Source: Selenomonas sp.
Lineage (GTDB): Bacteria; Bacillota; Negativicutes; Selenomonadales; Selenomonadaceae
Length of the DNA stretch: 64,000 nt
Assembly (NCBI GenBank): GCA_022482925.1
Contig: JAKVOG010000003.1
Coordinates: 1-64,000, forward strand
Direction of reading: 5' to 3'
The notes below the pieces were generated by a model that saw only the letters and a program-made list of their open reading frames with translations, did no database searches and was not told the origin of the DNA. A program made the translations under genes and the position numbers. Position 1 is the stretch's first letter, and every line of letters begins with the position of its first letter. Below, piece after piece: positions 10,528 through 21,472 of this stretch.

Positions 10528-11363
10528 ATGATCAATTTCAATACGATGGCAGAGCTCATCGATATGGCAGCGGAAAAGGATCTCCCAATCCATGAGATTG
10601 TCATTGCCCGGGAGATGCATGATACGCAGCGGTCAAAGGATGAGATCCTCGCTGGCATGCAGACGAACTGGCAGGTGATGCAGGCTTCGATCGAGCGCGG
10701 CATCAAGAACCAGGAGCATTCGGTCAGCGGGCTGACGGGGGGCGATTCCAAGCGGCTGTTTGACTATCGCCAGCAGGGCTACATGGGAGAGCAGGTGCTG
10801 GCGGCAGCAGCATATGCCGTGGGGATCAGTGAGGTCAATGCGGTCATGGGGCCGGATCGTGGCCTGTCCGACGGCCGGTTCCTGCGGAATCGTGCCGGCA
10901 GCGCTCTATGCAGCCCGTGAGCAGCACGGCGCCACGGACGAGGCCATCATCCGGGCGCTCTTCACGGCAGGCAGGCATCGGGATGGTCGTCGATCAGAAC
11001 GCCTCGATTGCCGGGGCTGAGGGCGGCTGTCAGGCTGAGTGCGGTACCGCGGCCGGCATGGCAGCGGGCGCACTGGTCGAGCTGGCCGGTGGTACACCGG
11101 CGATGGTGGGCAATGCCACGGCGCTGTCCATCAAGAATCTCCTGGGTCTGGTCTGTGATCCGGTGGCCGGGCTTGTCGAGGTTCCCTGTGTGAAGCGCAA
11201 TGGCTTTGCGGTAGTCGAGGCCATGCTGGCAGCAGATATGACGCTGGCGGGCATTCAGTCGGTCATTCCGGTGGATGAGGTCATCGAGGCGATGAACCAT
11301 ATCGGCCGGGCTTTGCCGAAGAGCCTGCGTGAGACGAGCGAAGGCGGAGTGGACTGGCTGTGA
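10528..11363 (+). CDS. sdaAA: L-serine dehydratase, iron-sulfur-dependent, alpha subunit (two frame breaks)
   Basis: Catalytic alpha chain carrying the [4Fe-4S] cluster. From ATG 10528 the frame shows GLTGGDSKRL, then VACPTAGSCGIVPAAL (cluster cysteines) and GCQAECGTAAGMAAG. Extra bases near 10848 and 10970 split it; removing both gives 277 residues, as expected for the Firmicute two-subunit enzyme. The C-terminal half is one open frame to 11363. The order beta-alpha and close spacing agree with a sdaAB-sdaAA operon. Confidence 0.9.
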
Positions 11364-11562
11364 CGAAGACCGCCAAAGAGGTAGAACGGCGGCTCTATCC
11401 ACAGGGATGAGACAGCGAACGCTTCATTAAAGTTGCATGAAATGTTTGTGCTGCAATAATAAATCTTGATTTTTTGTGGCAGAATTAGTGGAAATAGTGT
11501 AAAATATAGGATAGTGCGAAATGAATTCGCGAAAAATTTTATAATCTGGAGGGATAAGATCC

Positions 11563-12129
11563 ATGAGAAAAATCGTTCAGATGCTGGTAATTGCCTGCAT
11601 GGTCGTGCTCAGCACTCAGGTGGCTTTCGCCAACTCGGATAAGGTAACCGTTCAGGACGGCGCAGATCTCACGACGGTCAAACGTCTGGCTGTGGCTTCG
11701 CCGCTCTATCAGCAGCTTGATACGAAAGCACCAAGCAAAGATATGCTGACGCAGATTGTCTATGATTCCAGTCGTGTAGCACGCTGCTATGTTGTATCGT
11801 ATGATACGGTAGCAGAGGGCATCAAGAAATCAGCGAATATCGATATCAAGGCATTGGACCGTCGTAAATCTGCCAAAGCTTATAAGGAGCATGTGGCAGA
11901 GTATGCGGATGCATATGTCGTTCTCACGGTTGCCAACAATAGCCGTACGACGTTCTTCTTCGATGTTTATAAGGCTGGTTCGAACCAGCTGCTGTATTCC
12001 TATGAGATTGCAGCTAATCGCAGCGAAGGCGATACCGTCGATACGTTCACGAACCTTAGCGAGCAGTTCTACAAACACTTCGAGCACTCTGCCCAGGATC
12101 AGTTGAAAGACAACAGCAAAAAGAAATAA
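11563..12129 (+). CDS. Secreted protein of unknown function
   Basis: 188 residues with a clear signal peptide (MRKIVQMLVIACMVVLSTQ then VAFANSD, cut expected after AFA). The mature part is soluble and mixed alpha/beta, with the segment VKRLAVASPLYQQL resembling the first strand and helix of small periplasmic proteins that handle envelope lipids or carbohydrates; that likeness is not specific. It has a Lys-rich C-terminus. ATG 11563 has GGAGGG 8 bases upstream. It stands alone with its own terminator; the 200 bases upstream are AT-rich with a possible TAAAAT -10 at 11500. Confidence 0.65.
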   Translation: MRKIVQMLVIACMVVLSTQVAFANSDKVTVQDGADLTTVKRLAVASPLYQQLDTKAPSKDMLTQIVYDSSRVARCYVVSYDTVAEGIKKSANIDIKALDRRKSAKAYKEHVAEYADAYVVLTVANNSRTTFFFDVYKAGSNQLLYSYEIAANRSEGDTVDTFTNLSEQFYKHFEHSAQDQLKDNSKKK

Positions 12130-12134
12130 GAAAA

Positions 12135-12169
12135 AGACAGCACTCTGTGATGGAGTGCTGTCTTTTTTT
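12135..12169. terminator. Intrinsic terminator between secreted protein and glycosyltransferase
   Basis: AGACAGCACTC, short loop, GAGTGCTGTCT, then a run of seven T. It lies between convergent genes; the opposite strand also has an A-run upstream, so it may act both ways. Confidence 0.85.
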
Positions 12170-12181
12170 CTATACCTGTGT

Positions 12182-13013
12182 TTAGTGTGCCAGATAGATC
12201 GGTTTGATCTTGGCGGATTCGGCGGTGCTTTCATCGAGATAGCCACAGCGGACCATGGAGTCGATGACGACGAACTGCCGTTTCTTGGCCATCATGAAAT
12301 CCACGTAAGGGGAGTAGACCGATGGGGCATTGGGAGTCCGGCGAGCATGGCGGCCTCCGGCAGCTGCAGGTCAGCAGGTTTCTTGCCGAAGTAGCCATCC
12401 GAGGCTGCGCTCACGCCATAGTAGTTGGATCCGTAGTAGATGGTGTTCAGATAGAGCTCCAGGATCTCATCTTTGAGTAGTTGGCTTCCATATCCAGGGC
12501 CAGCAGCAGTTCTTCAGCTTTGCGTCCGAAGGACTGCTCATGAGATAGGAAGAGATTTTTCACGAGCTGCTGTGTGATCGTGCTGGCTCCTTCCTCAATC
12601 TGGCCGTACTGGAGGTTGACGAGTGTGGCCCGGATGATGCCCTCCGTATCAAAGCCGTGATGACTGTAGAAGCGGTTGTCTTCAACGGCCACGATGGCCT
12701 GCTGCAGGGAATCCGGGATGTCCCGGAGCTTCACGTAACCTTCGCGGTTCGTGCGGCTTTCGACAGCACGCTTGAGAAAGATGAACCGGCTGATCCGGTC
12801 TGCCGTGCTGATCCTTACCGGATCGTCGAGCTGCTGGATGGCAGGCGGCTGGCTGTCCAGCTTGGGCAGGAAGTCGCCGACATGCTGCCAGGTCCGCGGC
12901 GCGAATAGTGTCGTACCACCGGCCAGGAAGAAGGCGATGAAGAAAATAAGGAACAGGAAGAAGATGAATCGGAGCAGTTTCCAATAGATCTTCCGTTTTT
13001 TAGCTTTTTTCAT
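12182..13013 (-). CDS. Monofunctional peptidoglycan glycosyltransferase (GT51), two frame breaks
   Basis: Polymerises lipid II into glycan strands at the inner membrane. Start ATG (complement of 13011-13013) with GGAG 7 bases upstream. A Lys/Arg-rich start is followed by one hydrophobic membrane anchor (about residues 12-32), then the GT51 motifs [15 protein letters not shown] (catalytic Glu), [16 protein letters not shown] and [13 protein letters not shown]. One A seems missing near 12472 (YSK then [14 protein letters not shown]) and one near 12330 (LAGLPNAPS), giving 277 residues when restored. It has no transpeptidase domain, so it is a MtgA-like enzyme or a PBP1 GT module alone. Confidence 0.85.
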
Positions 13014-13102
13014 TACAAACTCCTTATCCGATATCAATAAGCCCTATTATACCATGGTTTCAGCTTTTTTCGCGAATCTGTGAATATTTTACCGGAAAGG
13101 GG

Positions 13103-13165
13103 TTGCAAAAATATGCATTAAAGATGTATAATTATAAACATACTTTACAGTGTACAGTTGCAATA
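13103..13165 (+). promoter_or_regulatory. argC promoter with candidate arginine operator
   Basis: TTGCAA at 13103 and TATAAT at 13127-13132, 18-base spacer. Just downstream, 13147-13165 contains TGTACAGTTGCAATA, matching 13 of 15 bases of TGTACAGGTACAATA in front of argF. The site is placed to block transcription start or early elongation. It differs from the textbook ArgR box, so the regulator is not named here. Confidence 0.65.
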
Positions 13166-13221
13166 GACAAAACACGGATTTGCTATCCGTTATGACAGTA
13201 CATGATTGAGGGGGAGACAGT

Positions 13222-14255
13222 ATGAAGGTCAGTGTCCTGGGGGCAACCGGTTATGCCGGTGCTGAGTTGTTGCGTATTCTTTACAGCCATCCTGAGGCTG
13301 AGGTAGTCCATATTACTTCGGAAAGCCATACAGGGGAGAAGATCAGTGATCTGTATCCGCATCTGCGAGGGTTGTATGATATGCAGCTGGAGAGCATGAA
13401 GGATATTGTGGCGATCGGAGAGGACAGTGATTTCGTCTTCATCGGCCTGCCGCATGGTCATGCGATGGAGGTCGGCCGTGCGCTGGCGGGGAAACCTGTC
13501 CGCATTATCGATCTGGGCGCTGATTATCGATTTACGGATACCTCAGTCTATGAAGCCTGGTATCATGTACCGCATACGCATATGGATGCGGAGCGCGTCT
13601 ACGGTCTGGCTGAGCTTTACCGCGAGGATATCCGCGATGCCAAGATCATCGGCAATGCCGGCTGCTTCACGACGGCCAGTATCCTGGCTCTGGCACCGCT
13701 GGCCAAGCAGCATCTCATCGATGTGAATACCATCATCGTCGATGCCAAATCCGGTGTGTCCGGTGCCGGGCGTTCGGCCAAGCAGCCGAATCATTTCCCG
13801 GAGCTCTATGATAATTTCCGGGCCTACAACGTGGCCAAGCACCGACATACGCCGGAGATCGAGCAGGCCATCACGGATCTGTCCGGTGAGAAGACGCTGA
13901 TCAACTTCACACCGCATCTGGTACCGATGTCCCGCGGCATCCTGGCTACCTGCTATGCGACACTCCGGGAGGGTGTTACGAGGAACTGGTTGATGCAGCC
14001 TATGAGAAGCTTTATGGCAAGGAATATTTCATCCGTTTGCTGGGGCGCGGCGCTTACCCGTCCACGAAGAATGTCCGTGGCTCGAATTTCTGCGATATCG
14101 CCTGGCACATCGATCCGCGTACGCACCGGGTCATTGCCCTTTCTGTCATTGATAATCTGGTGAAGGGCGCAGCCGGACAGGCAGTCCAGAACTTCAACAT
14201 TGCCTGCGGCTTTGATGAGAAGACGGGGCTTGATTTCGTACCGATGTATCCATGA
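13222..14255 (+). CDS. argC: N-acetyl-gamma-glutamyl-phosphate reductase (one frame break)
   Basis: NADPH-dependent third step of arginine synthesis. ATG 13222 follows GGGGGAG. N-terminal Rossmann VLGATGYAGAELLRIL, active-site Cys in IGNAGCFTTAS (about residue 147), LGRGAYPSTKNVRGSN near the C-terminus. One G appears missing near 13981 (LREGVT then EELVDAAYEKLYGKEYF); with it the protein has 344 residues. First gene of the run argC-J-B-D, with spacings below 35 bases. Confidence 0.93.
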
Positions 14256-14288
14256 TAATGACTATCCAATTTTAGGAGGATTTTGTAT

Positions 14289-15501
14289 ATGTTTAGTGAA
14301 CAGCATGCCAAAGCGGGCGTAACGTTCCCGCAGGGCTTCAAGGCCGCAGGCGTCAAAGCAGGAATCAAGAAGAGCGGCAACCTCGATGTCGCCGTGATCT
14401 ATACGGAAAAGGAAGCCGCAGTTGCCGGTACCTTTACACAGAATGCTGTAGCAGCTGCACCGGTGTTTGCTTCCAAAGCGGTCGTCAAGACCGGGAAGGC
14501 TCATGCTATTGCGGCGAATGCCGGCTGTGCCAATGCCTGCACGGGCGAGCAGGGCGATAAGGATGCCAGGGCGATGCAGTCCATTACGGCTGAGGCCCTG
14601 GGCTGCCAGGCGGATGATGTCATCGTAGCTTCTACGGGTGTCATTGGCGTCAATCTGCCGATGGATAAGATGGAAAAAGGCCTCAAGCAGGCAGCTGCTT
14701 CCCTGTCCGAAAATGGCAGCGAGAAGGCTGGCAACGCAATCATCACGACGGATACGTATTCCAAGGCCTGCGCGACGGAGATCACGCTGGGCGGCAAGAA
14801 GGTCCGCTTTGGTGCGATTGCCAAGGGCTCGGGCATGATCCAGCCCAATATGGCTACGATGCTCTGCTTCATCACGACGGATGCGGCCATCGACAGCAAA
14901 CTGCTGCAGGCAGCACTCTCCGAGGTGGTAGAAGTTTCTTTCAATATGATTTCCATCGATGGTGATATGAGCACGAATGATATGGCCATCGTCCTGGCCA
15001 ATGGTGCGGCCGGCAATCCGGAAATCACATCGAAGGATGCAGACTATGAGACATTCAAGCAGACTCTGCAGGATATCTGCCAGGGCCTTGCTCAGCGCAT
15101 CGCTTCTGATGGCGAGGGCGCGACGAAGTTCCTGACGGTCAACGTCAAGGGCACGAAGTCCTTTTGCCGATGCCAAGACGATCGGCATGAGCGTAGCCAA
15201 GAGCCCGCTGGTCAAGACGGCGTTCTTCGGCGAGGATCCGAACTGGGGCCGCGTGATCTGTGCGGTCGGCTATGCCGGTATCCCGATGGATCCGCAGAAG
15301 ACCGTGGTGAAGTTTGGCGGCATTCCGGTCTATGCCAATGGCGTTGGCGTGGCGTTCGATGAAGAGGCACTGCGTGAGGTCATGGCTCAGCATGATATCG
15401 TAATCGATATCGATATGGGAGACGGCGATGGTGAGGCTACGGTCTGGACCTGCGATTTCTCCTATGAGTATGTGAAGATCAACGGGGAGTATCACACCTG
15501 A
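14289..15501 (+). CDS. argJ: Bifunctional ornithine acetyltransferase / N-acetylglutamate synthase (one frame break)
   Basis: Recycles the acetyl group from N-acetylornithine to glutamate; its presence explains the lack of an argE. ATG 14289 has AGGAGG upstream. The self-cleavage site is visible as KGSGMIQPNMATMLCF, where the Thr of ATML becomes the N-terminus of the beta chain (about residue 190). One extra T in 15162-15165 shifts KSFADAKTIGMS into another frame; corrected length 403. The C-terminal motif DPNWGRVICAVGYAG is intact. Confidence 0.93.
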
Positions 15502-15516
15502 TCGGGGGAATGACTT

Positions 15517-16401
15517 ACGTTTAGCGCAAAAGATAAGGCGTCTATCCTGGTAGAGGCATTGCCTTATATTCAGGCTTTCTATGGCAAGACCATCGTCATC
15601 AAATATGGTGGCAATGCCATGGTCAATGATGAGCTCAAAGAGAAGGTCATGCAGGATATCGCCCTGATGAAATATGTCGGGATCCGGCCGGTCATCGTTC
15701 ATGGCGGTGGTCCGGATATTACCGGGTTTCTGAAGAAGGTCGGCAAGCAGTCTTCCTTCGTGGCCGGACTCAGGGTCACTGACGAGGAAACCGTCGAGAT
15801 CGCTGAGATGGTGCTTGACGGCAAGGTCAACTCAGAGATCGTCAATCTGCTGAATCACCGTGGCGTCCGCGCTGTCGGGCTCAGCGGCAAGGATGCGGGA
15901 CTGATCCAGGCCCGCAAGAAGATGGCGACGGTCTATGAAGGCAATGAGCCGACGCAGGTTGATATTGGCTATGTCGGCGAGGTTGAGCAGGTGAATACAG
16001 CTTTGCTTGAGGACCTGCTGGATCAGGGCTATGTCCCTGTGATTGCACCAATCGGTGTCGGCAAGGGTGGCGAAAGCTACAATATTAATGCAGATTATGT
16101 GGCGGCTGAGATTGCCGGAGCACTGCAGGCGGAAAAACTGCTGCTGCTGACGGATATCGAGGGCATCTATAAGGACTTTGAGGATAAGAGCACGTTCATC
16201 TCGACGCTGCATCTGCCCGAAGCCCGACAGTATATCCGGGAGGGAATCATCGCCGGCGGCATGATTCCGAAGGTTGAGGCCTGCCTGACCGCACTGGAAC
16301 AGGGCGCAGGCAAGACCCATATCATCGATGGGCGGCTGGATCATTCCATTATCCTGGAGGTATTCACCTCACAGGGTATAGGGACACAGGTCGTCCGCTG
16401 A
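15517..16401 (+). CDS. argB: N-acetylglutamate kinase; apparent ACG start
   Basis: Phosphorylates N-acetylglutamate. Amino-acid-kinase fold: VIKYGGNAM, VHGGGPDI, the substrate loop GKVNSEIVNL, GLSGKDAGLI, and IAGGMIPKVEACLTAL at the C-terminus. The frame opens after a stop at 15511 and has no ATG, GTG or TTG before 15559, which would cut off the conserved N-terminal helix. ACG at 15517 sits 7 bases after GGGGGA and would give MFSAKDKASIL, a good family start, 294 residues. Either the start is really ACG or one base is wrong. An ATG at 15510 in another frame ends after four codons. Confidence 0.9.
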   Translation, partial: TFSAKDKASILVEALPYIQAFYGKTIVIKYGGNAMVNDELKEKVMQDIALMKYVGIRPVIVHGGGPDITGFLKKVGKQSSFVAGLRVTDEETVEIAEMVLDGKVNSEIVNLLNHRGVRAVGLSGKDAGLIQARKKMATVYEGNEPTQVDIGYVGEVEQVNTALLEDLLDQGYVPVIAPIGVGKGGESYNINADYVAAEIAGALQAEKLLLLTDIEGIYKDFEDKSTFISTLHLPEARQYIREGIIAGGMIPKVEACLTALEQGAGKTHIIDGRLDHSIILEVFTSQGIGTQVVR

Positions 16402-16423
16402 TCCAGGCAGGATAGGAGTAGGA

Positions 16424-17635
16424 ATGAATATGAACGAGACAGATAAGGAAATATTCGCGGAAGACAAGCAGAGCTATCTGCCGGTATTCAACCGCTATCA
16501 GATTGTTCTTGATCACGGCGAGGGCGCTTATGCATGGGATGTCAATGGCAAGAAATACATTGATTTCCTGGGCGGGATTGCCGTCAATGTATTGGGACAT
16601 GGCTATAAACCGTTGGTGGAAGCAATCTCGACGCAGGCTGGTAAGCTGATCCACTGCTCGAACCTTTATTACACGCAGCCACAGGCGGATGCGGCAGCAA
16701 AGCTCGTGAAGCTCAGCGGCCTGGATAAGGCGTTCTTCGGCAACTCTGGTGCCGAGGCCAACGAAGGGGCAATCAAGATTGCCCGTAAGTATGCGCATCA
16801 GATCGATCCGGAGAAATCCCAGATCATCACGGCCTGGGACAGCTTCCATGGCCGTACGATTGCGACGCTGACGGCTACGGGGCAGAAGCACTATCATGAG
16901 GGCGTCGGCCCGCTGCCGGCCGGCTTTGACTATGTCCACTATAACGACATCGCCGAGCTGGAGTCCATGATGAGCGAGAAGACCGCGGCAGTCATGCTGG
17001 AGACCATCCAGGGTGAGGGCGGCGTCTATACGCCGAAAGGCGACTACCTCAAACAGGTACGCGCACTCTGCGACAAATACCATGCGCTGCTGATCTTTGA
17101 TGAGATCCAGGCAGGTATCGGCCGCAGTGGCACGTTCTTTGCCTATGAGACCTATGGTGTGAAGCCGGATATCGTGACGCTGGCCAAAGGGCTGGCTGGT
17201 GGCGTGCCAATCGGTGCCTTCATCGTGACCGATGCGGTTGCGGCTGCCTTCAAGCCGGGCGACCACGGGACGACCTTTGGCGGCAATCCGCTGGCCTGTG
17301 CAGCGGCCAATGTGGTGCTGGATACCGTGCCGAAAGCGGACTTCCTGCAGCATGTCCGCACGGTTGGCGCCTATTTCAAGCAGAAGCTGGAGCTCCTGCA
17401 GCAGAAATATCCGTCGCTCATCGTGGATGTCCGTGGCGAGGGATTGATCCTCGGAGCCGAGCTCTCATCAGCCGAGCATGGCCGCGATATCGTCAATGCC
17501 TGCCTGGCCAAGGGAGCCATCATCAACTGCACGGCCGGCAAGGTCCTGCGCTTCATCCCGCCGCTTATCATCACGCAGGAGCAGGTGGATGAGGTCACGG
17601 GCATCATGGATGGTGTACTGGCCCAATACGCATGA
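16424..17635 (+). CDS. argD: Acetylornithine aminotransferase
   Basis: PLP enzyme of 403 residues, fold type I class III, converting N-acetylglutamate semialdehyde to N-acetylornithine. Motifs: NSGAEANEGAIKIARKY, WDSFHGRT, LLIFDEIQAGIGRSG and the PLP lysine in VTLAKGLAGG. No frame break. ATG 16424 (ATG 16430 also possible) follows AGGAGTAGG. It lies 22 bases after argB. A long gap with a new promoter separates it from argF. Confidence 0.95.
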   Translation: MNMNETDKEIFAEDKQSYLPVFNRYQIVLDHGEGAYAWDVNGKKYIDFLGGIAVNVLGHGYKPLVEAISTQAGKLIHCSNLYYTQPQADAAAKLVKLSGLDKAFFGNSGAEANEGAIKIARKYAHQIDPEKSQIITAWDSFHGRTIATLTATGQKHYHEGVGPLPAGFDYVHYNDIAELESMMSEKTAAVMLETIQGEGGVYTPKGDYLKQVRALCDKYHALLIFDEIQAGIGRSGTFFAYETYGVKPDIVTLAKGLAGGVPIGAFIVTDAVAAAFKPGDHGTTFGGNPLACAAANVVLDTVPKADFLQHVRTVGAYFKQKLELLQQKYPSLIVDVRGEGLILGAELSSAEHGRDIVNACLAKGAIINCTAGKVLRFIPPLIITQEQVDEVTGIMDGVLAQYA

Positions 17636-17674
17636 TTTCTTTGTTGTCAGGTATACAGTATTTTCTTTTACCGT

Positions 17675-17707
17675 CCACTGTACAGGTACAATAAAAGGTA
17701 GTATAAT
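17675..17707 (+). promoter_or_regulatory. argF promoter with candidate arginine operator
   Basis: TATAAT at 17702-17707, with a poor -35 overlapped by TGTACAGGTACAATA (17679-17693). The same 15-mer with two changes is found after the argC promoter. A half-site-like TATACAG lies upstream at 17652. Sharing between the two arginine promoters supports a common regulator. Confidence 0.6.
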
Positions 17708-17751
17708 ATGCGTTAGTGACGGACTTTAAGTTACAGTAATGGAGGTCATAT

Positions 17752-18685
17752 ATGCTAAAAGGAAAAGATATGTTATCTATCCACGACTTGTCCGTGGACG
17801 AAGTTCAGGAGATCCTGGCACTTGCTGCTGAGCTGAAAGCCAAGCAGAAAGCTGGTGTCGAGCATCATCTGCTGAAGGGCAAGACGCTGGGGATGATCTT
17901 TGAGAAATCATCGACGCGTACCCGTGTTTCCTTTGAGACCGGCATGTATCAGCTCGGCGGGCAGGCAGCTGTTCCTGTCCAGCCGGGATCTGCAGCTCGG
18001 GCGCGGGGAGCCGATCAAGGATACGGCCCGGGTGCTGTCCCGTTATCTCGATGGCATCATGATCCGGACCTTCGGCCATGACCGTGTCGAGGAACTGGCT
18101 GAGTATGCCAGCGTCCCGGTCATCAATGCACTGACTGACCTCCTGCATCCCTGCCAGGTCCTTACAGACCTGCTGACCATCAAGGAGCATAAGGGAAAGG
18201 ACCTCAAGGGCCTCAAGATGGCTTATGTCGGTGATGGCAACAACATGACGAACTCCTACATGTATGGCTGCGCCAAGGTCGGTATGACGTTCGTGGCAGC
18301 TACACCAGAGGATTACCGTCCGAATGAGACCGTCACCAAGAACGCGATCGCGGATGCCAGGGCGACCGGCGCGTCCATCACGCTGGTCACCGATCCGAAG
18401 GAAGCCGTGAAGGATGCGGATATCATCGTGACCGATACCTGGGCCAGCATGGGCCAGGAAGCCGAGCATGATGCCCGCAAGAAGATCTTTGCACCGTATC
18501 AGGTCAATCAGGAACTGCTCAATGAAGCCGATAAACGCGTCATTGTCATGCACTGCCTGCCGGCCTATCGTGGCGAAGAGATCACCGAGGATGTATTTGA
18601 GGCCAATGCCAACGTCATCTTCGATGAGGCGGAGAACCGCCTGCATACACAGAAAGCAATCATGGCTCTGACCATGGCTGACTGA
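17752..18685 (+). CDS. argF: Ornithine carbamoyltransferase (one frame break)
   Basis: Makes citrulline from ornithine and carbamoyl phosphate. ATG 17752 has GGAGG upstream. Carbamoyl-phosphate loop [12 protein letters not shown] (about residue 47), then one extra base near 17968 splits GGQA from [36 protein letters not shown] and the ornithine motif [12 protein letters not shown] follow in the second frame. Corrected length 310. First gene of the second arginine unit argF-G-H. Confidence 0.93.
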
Positions 18686-18733
18686 TACATCCGATTTTGA
18701 ATACGAAGATTAAAAGGAAAGAGGTTGTTCACT

Positions 18734-19948
18734 ATGGCAAAACAGATCAAGAAAGTTGTCCTGGCATACTCTGGCGGGCTCGATACGTCCGTTATCATTC
18801 CCTGGCTCAAAGAAAACTATGATGGCTGCGAGGTCATTGCCTGCTGCGCCGATATCGGTCAGGGCGATGAGCTGGATGCCGTTCATGATAAAGCATTGAA
18901 ATCCGGTGCTTCCAAAGTATATATCGAGGATCTCACGCAGGAATTCCTCGAGGAGTATGTATGGCCGACGCTTCAGGCTGGTGCCGTATATGAAGGCAAA
19001 TATCTGCTGGGCACGTCATTCGCCCGTCCAATCATTGCCAAGAAGCTGGTCGAGATTGCCAAGAAAGAGGGCGCGGATGCCATTGCTCATGGCGCGACGG
19101 GCAAAGGCAATGACCAGGTCCGCTTCGAGCTGACGGTCAAGGCACTGGCTCCGAACATTCAGATCATTGCTCCGTGGCGTGAATGGGATCTGGATTCCCG
19201 TTCCTCCGAGATCGAGTATGCCAAGGCACATGGCGTTCCGGTTGCTACCGAGAACAAGACGTACTCCATGGATCGCAACATCTGGCATCTGTCGCATGAA
19301 GGCTCTGACCTCGAGGATCCGGCTAATGCACCGCATAACAGCATGTACCTGATCTCCAAGGCTCCGGAGGATGCACCGGACAAACCAGAGTATGTGACGA
19401 TCGATTTCGAGCAGGGCAAACCGACTGCTGTCAATGGCAAGAAACTTGGTGCCGTTGCACTGCTGACTGAGCTCAACGAGATCGGTGCCCGCAATGGTGT
19501 CGGCATCGTCGATATCTGCGAGAACCGTCTGGTCGGCATGAAGTCCCGTGGCGTCTATGAGAACCCGGGCGGATCCCTGCTGTACTATGCACATCGTGAG
19601 CTCGAGTATCTCTGCCTCGACCGTGCAACATTCCATTACAAAGAGCAGGTTGCCATCCGTTATGGCGAGCTCGTCTATGATGGTATGTGGTTCTGCCAGC
19701 TGCGTGAGGCACTGGCCGGATTCGTTGACAGCACGCAGCGCACCGTAACGGGTCAGGTAAAGCTCAAGCTTTATAAGGGCAACATCATGTCCGCTGGTTC
19801 TACGTCGCCGTACTCCCTGTACAGCCAGGAATTCGTCACCTTCGAGCATGACGATGTCTATGATCAGGCAGATGCAACGGGCTTCATCAATCTCTTTGGC
19901 CTGCCGCTCAAGGTTCGTGCGCTCATGCAGGAGAAGAATGAGAAATGA
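18734..19948 (+). CDS. argG: Argininosuccinate synthase
   Basis: ATP-dependent ligation of citrulline and aspartate; 404 residues, intact. N-terminal ATP pyrophosphatase loop [32 protein letters not shown], and [15 protein letters not shown] 18734 chosen because AAAGAGG precedes it and [15 protein letters not shown] matches the family start. It overlaps argH by ATGA, so translation is likely coupled. Confidence 0.96.
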   Translation: MAKQIKKVVLAYSGGLDTSVIIPWLKENYDGCEVIACCADIGQGDELDAVHDKALKSGASKVYIEDLTQEFLEEYVWPTLQAGAVYEGKYLLGTSFARPIIAKKLVEIAKKEGADAIAHGATGKGNDQVRFELTVKALAPNIQIIAPWREWDLDSRSSEIEYAKAHGVPVATENKTYSMDRNIWHLSHEGSDLEDPANAPHNSMYLISKAPEDAPDKPEYVTIDFEQGKPTAVNGKKLGAVALLTELNEIGARNGVGIVDICENRLVGMKSRGVYENPGGSLLYYAHRELEYLCLDRATFHYKEQVAIRYGELVYDGMWFCQLREALAGFVDSTQRTVTGQVKLKLYKGNIMSAGSTSPYSLYSQEFVTFEHDDVYDQADATGFINLFGLPLKVRALMQEKNEK

Positions 19949-21372
19949 GTGAGGCAATGTGGGGCGGTCGGTTCTCAAAGACCACCGATGAGATGATCAA
20001 TGAGTTCCAGGCCTCCATAGGCTTCGATAAGCGGATGTACCATGAGGATATCGCCGGCAGCATCGCCCATGCGACGATGCTCGCCAAATGCGGGATCATC
20101 ACGGATGAGGATAAAGAGGCAATCGTCAAGGGGCTGAAGGATATCCTGAAGCATATTGACGCGGGCAGCTTTGATTTCTCTGTGGATCTTGAAGATATCC
20201 ATATGAATATCGAGAAGCGTCTGACGGACGCGATCGGTGAGGCAGGCGGCCGTTTGCATACGGCCCGCAGCCGTAATGACCAGGTGGCGCTCGATACGCA
20301 TATGTATATCCGCCGTCAGGTCACTGAGGTTCAGCGGGAGATCCAGAACCTCCAGCAGGCGCTGGTGGAGACCGCTGAGAAGAATCAGGATGTCATCATG
20401 CCGGGCTATACGCATCTGCAAAGGGCACAGCCAATCCTGTTTGCCCATCATCTGCTGGCGTATTTCGGGATGCTCGCCCGTGACTTCGCCCGGTTCGAGG
20501 GTGTCTACCAGCGGGCAGATATCATGCCTTTGGGGGCTGGTGCGCTCGCGGGGACGACGTTCCCGATCGACCGGGAGTTTGTGGCCAGGCAGCTGAATTT
20601 TGAGCACATCTATGGCAACAGCCTGGATGCGGTCAGTGACCGGGACTACATCATGGAGTTCCTCGCAGCTGCTTCGATCCTGATGGTTCATCTGTCCCGC
20701 CTGTCGGAGGAGACGATCCTGTGGTGTTCACGGGAATTCTCCTTCGTCGAGCTGGATGATGCCCATTGCACGGGGTCCTCGATGATGCCTCAGAAGAAGA
20801 ATCCGGATGTTTCCGAGCTGGTTCGTGGCAAGACTGGCCGTGTCATCGGTCATCTCATGGCCATGCTGACGACGGTGAAGGGGCTGCCGCTGGCTTATAA
20901 CAAGGACCTGCAGGAAGACAAGGAAGGCATCTTTGATGCCATTGATACGGTGAAGTTCAGTCTGGCAGTCTATGCCCAGCTGATCCGTGGCATGAAAGTC
21001 AGAAAAGATGTCATGAAGCGGGCGGTTACCGAGGACTTCTCCAATGCAACGGATCTGGCGGATTATCTGGTAAAGAAGGGGATGCCATTCCGTCAGGCCC
21101 ATGCAGTATCCGGCACCGCAGTCCATGACTGCATTGCCAAAGGCAAATATCTCGAAGATATGACGCTGGCGGAATTCCAGCAGCTGTCACCACTCTTTGA
21201 GGCCGACATCAAAGAAGCCATCCGGCCGGAAACCTGTGTCAGGAATCGTAATTCGCTGGGCGGTACTTCCTATAGTCAGGTTGAGCGTCAGTTGACTGCA
21301 GCCAAAGAACTGCTGTCTGCCGAGCAGAAAATTCAAAGCAAGGCGGAATCCTTGCAGGTGAATGCCCGATAA
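19945..21372 (+). CDS. argH: Argininosuccinate lyase
   Basis: Last step to arginine, releasing fumarate. 475 residues, intact. Fumarase/aspartase signature [12 protein letters not shown] (about residue 281) with catalytic Ser, plus [12 protein letters not shown] and the His in [10 protein letters not shown]. Starts inside the argG stop. A C-terminal tail of about 10 residues after [11 protein letters not shown] is not conserved. The following 100 bases hold no gene. Confidence 0.96.
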   Translation: MSEAMWGGRFSKTTDEMINEFQASIGFDKRMYHEDIAGSIAHATMLAKCGIITDEDKEAIVKGLKDILKHIDAGSFDFSVDLEDIHMNIEKRLTDAIGEAGGRLHTARSRNDQVALDTHMYIRRQVTEVQREIQNLQQALVETAEKNQDVIMPGYTHLQRAQPILFAHHLLAYFGMLARDFARFEGVYQRADIMPLGAGALAGTTFPIDREFVARQLNFEHIYGNSLDAVSDRDYIMEFLAAASILMVHLSRLSEETILWCSREFSFVELDDAHCTGSSMMPQKKNPDVSELVRGKTGRVIGHLMAMLTTVKGLPLAYNKDLQEDKEGIFDAIDTVKFSLAVYAQLIRGMKVRKDVMKRAVTEDFSNATDLADYLVKKGMPFRQAHAVSGTAVHDCIAKGKYLEDMTLAEFQQLSPLFEADIKEAIRPETCVRNRNSLGGTSYSQVERQLTAAKELLSAEQKIQSKAESLQVNAR

Positions 21373-21472
21373 CCGAATAGAATAAGCGGAAATAGCGCTT
21401 GAATGAGACTCCGATTTCTAGTAACATAGAGGTATATGTACTTTATGCTGCTAGAGATTGGAGTCTTTTATT

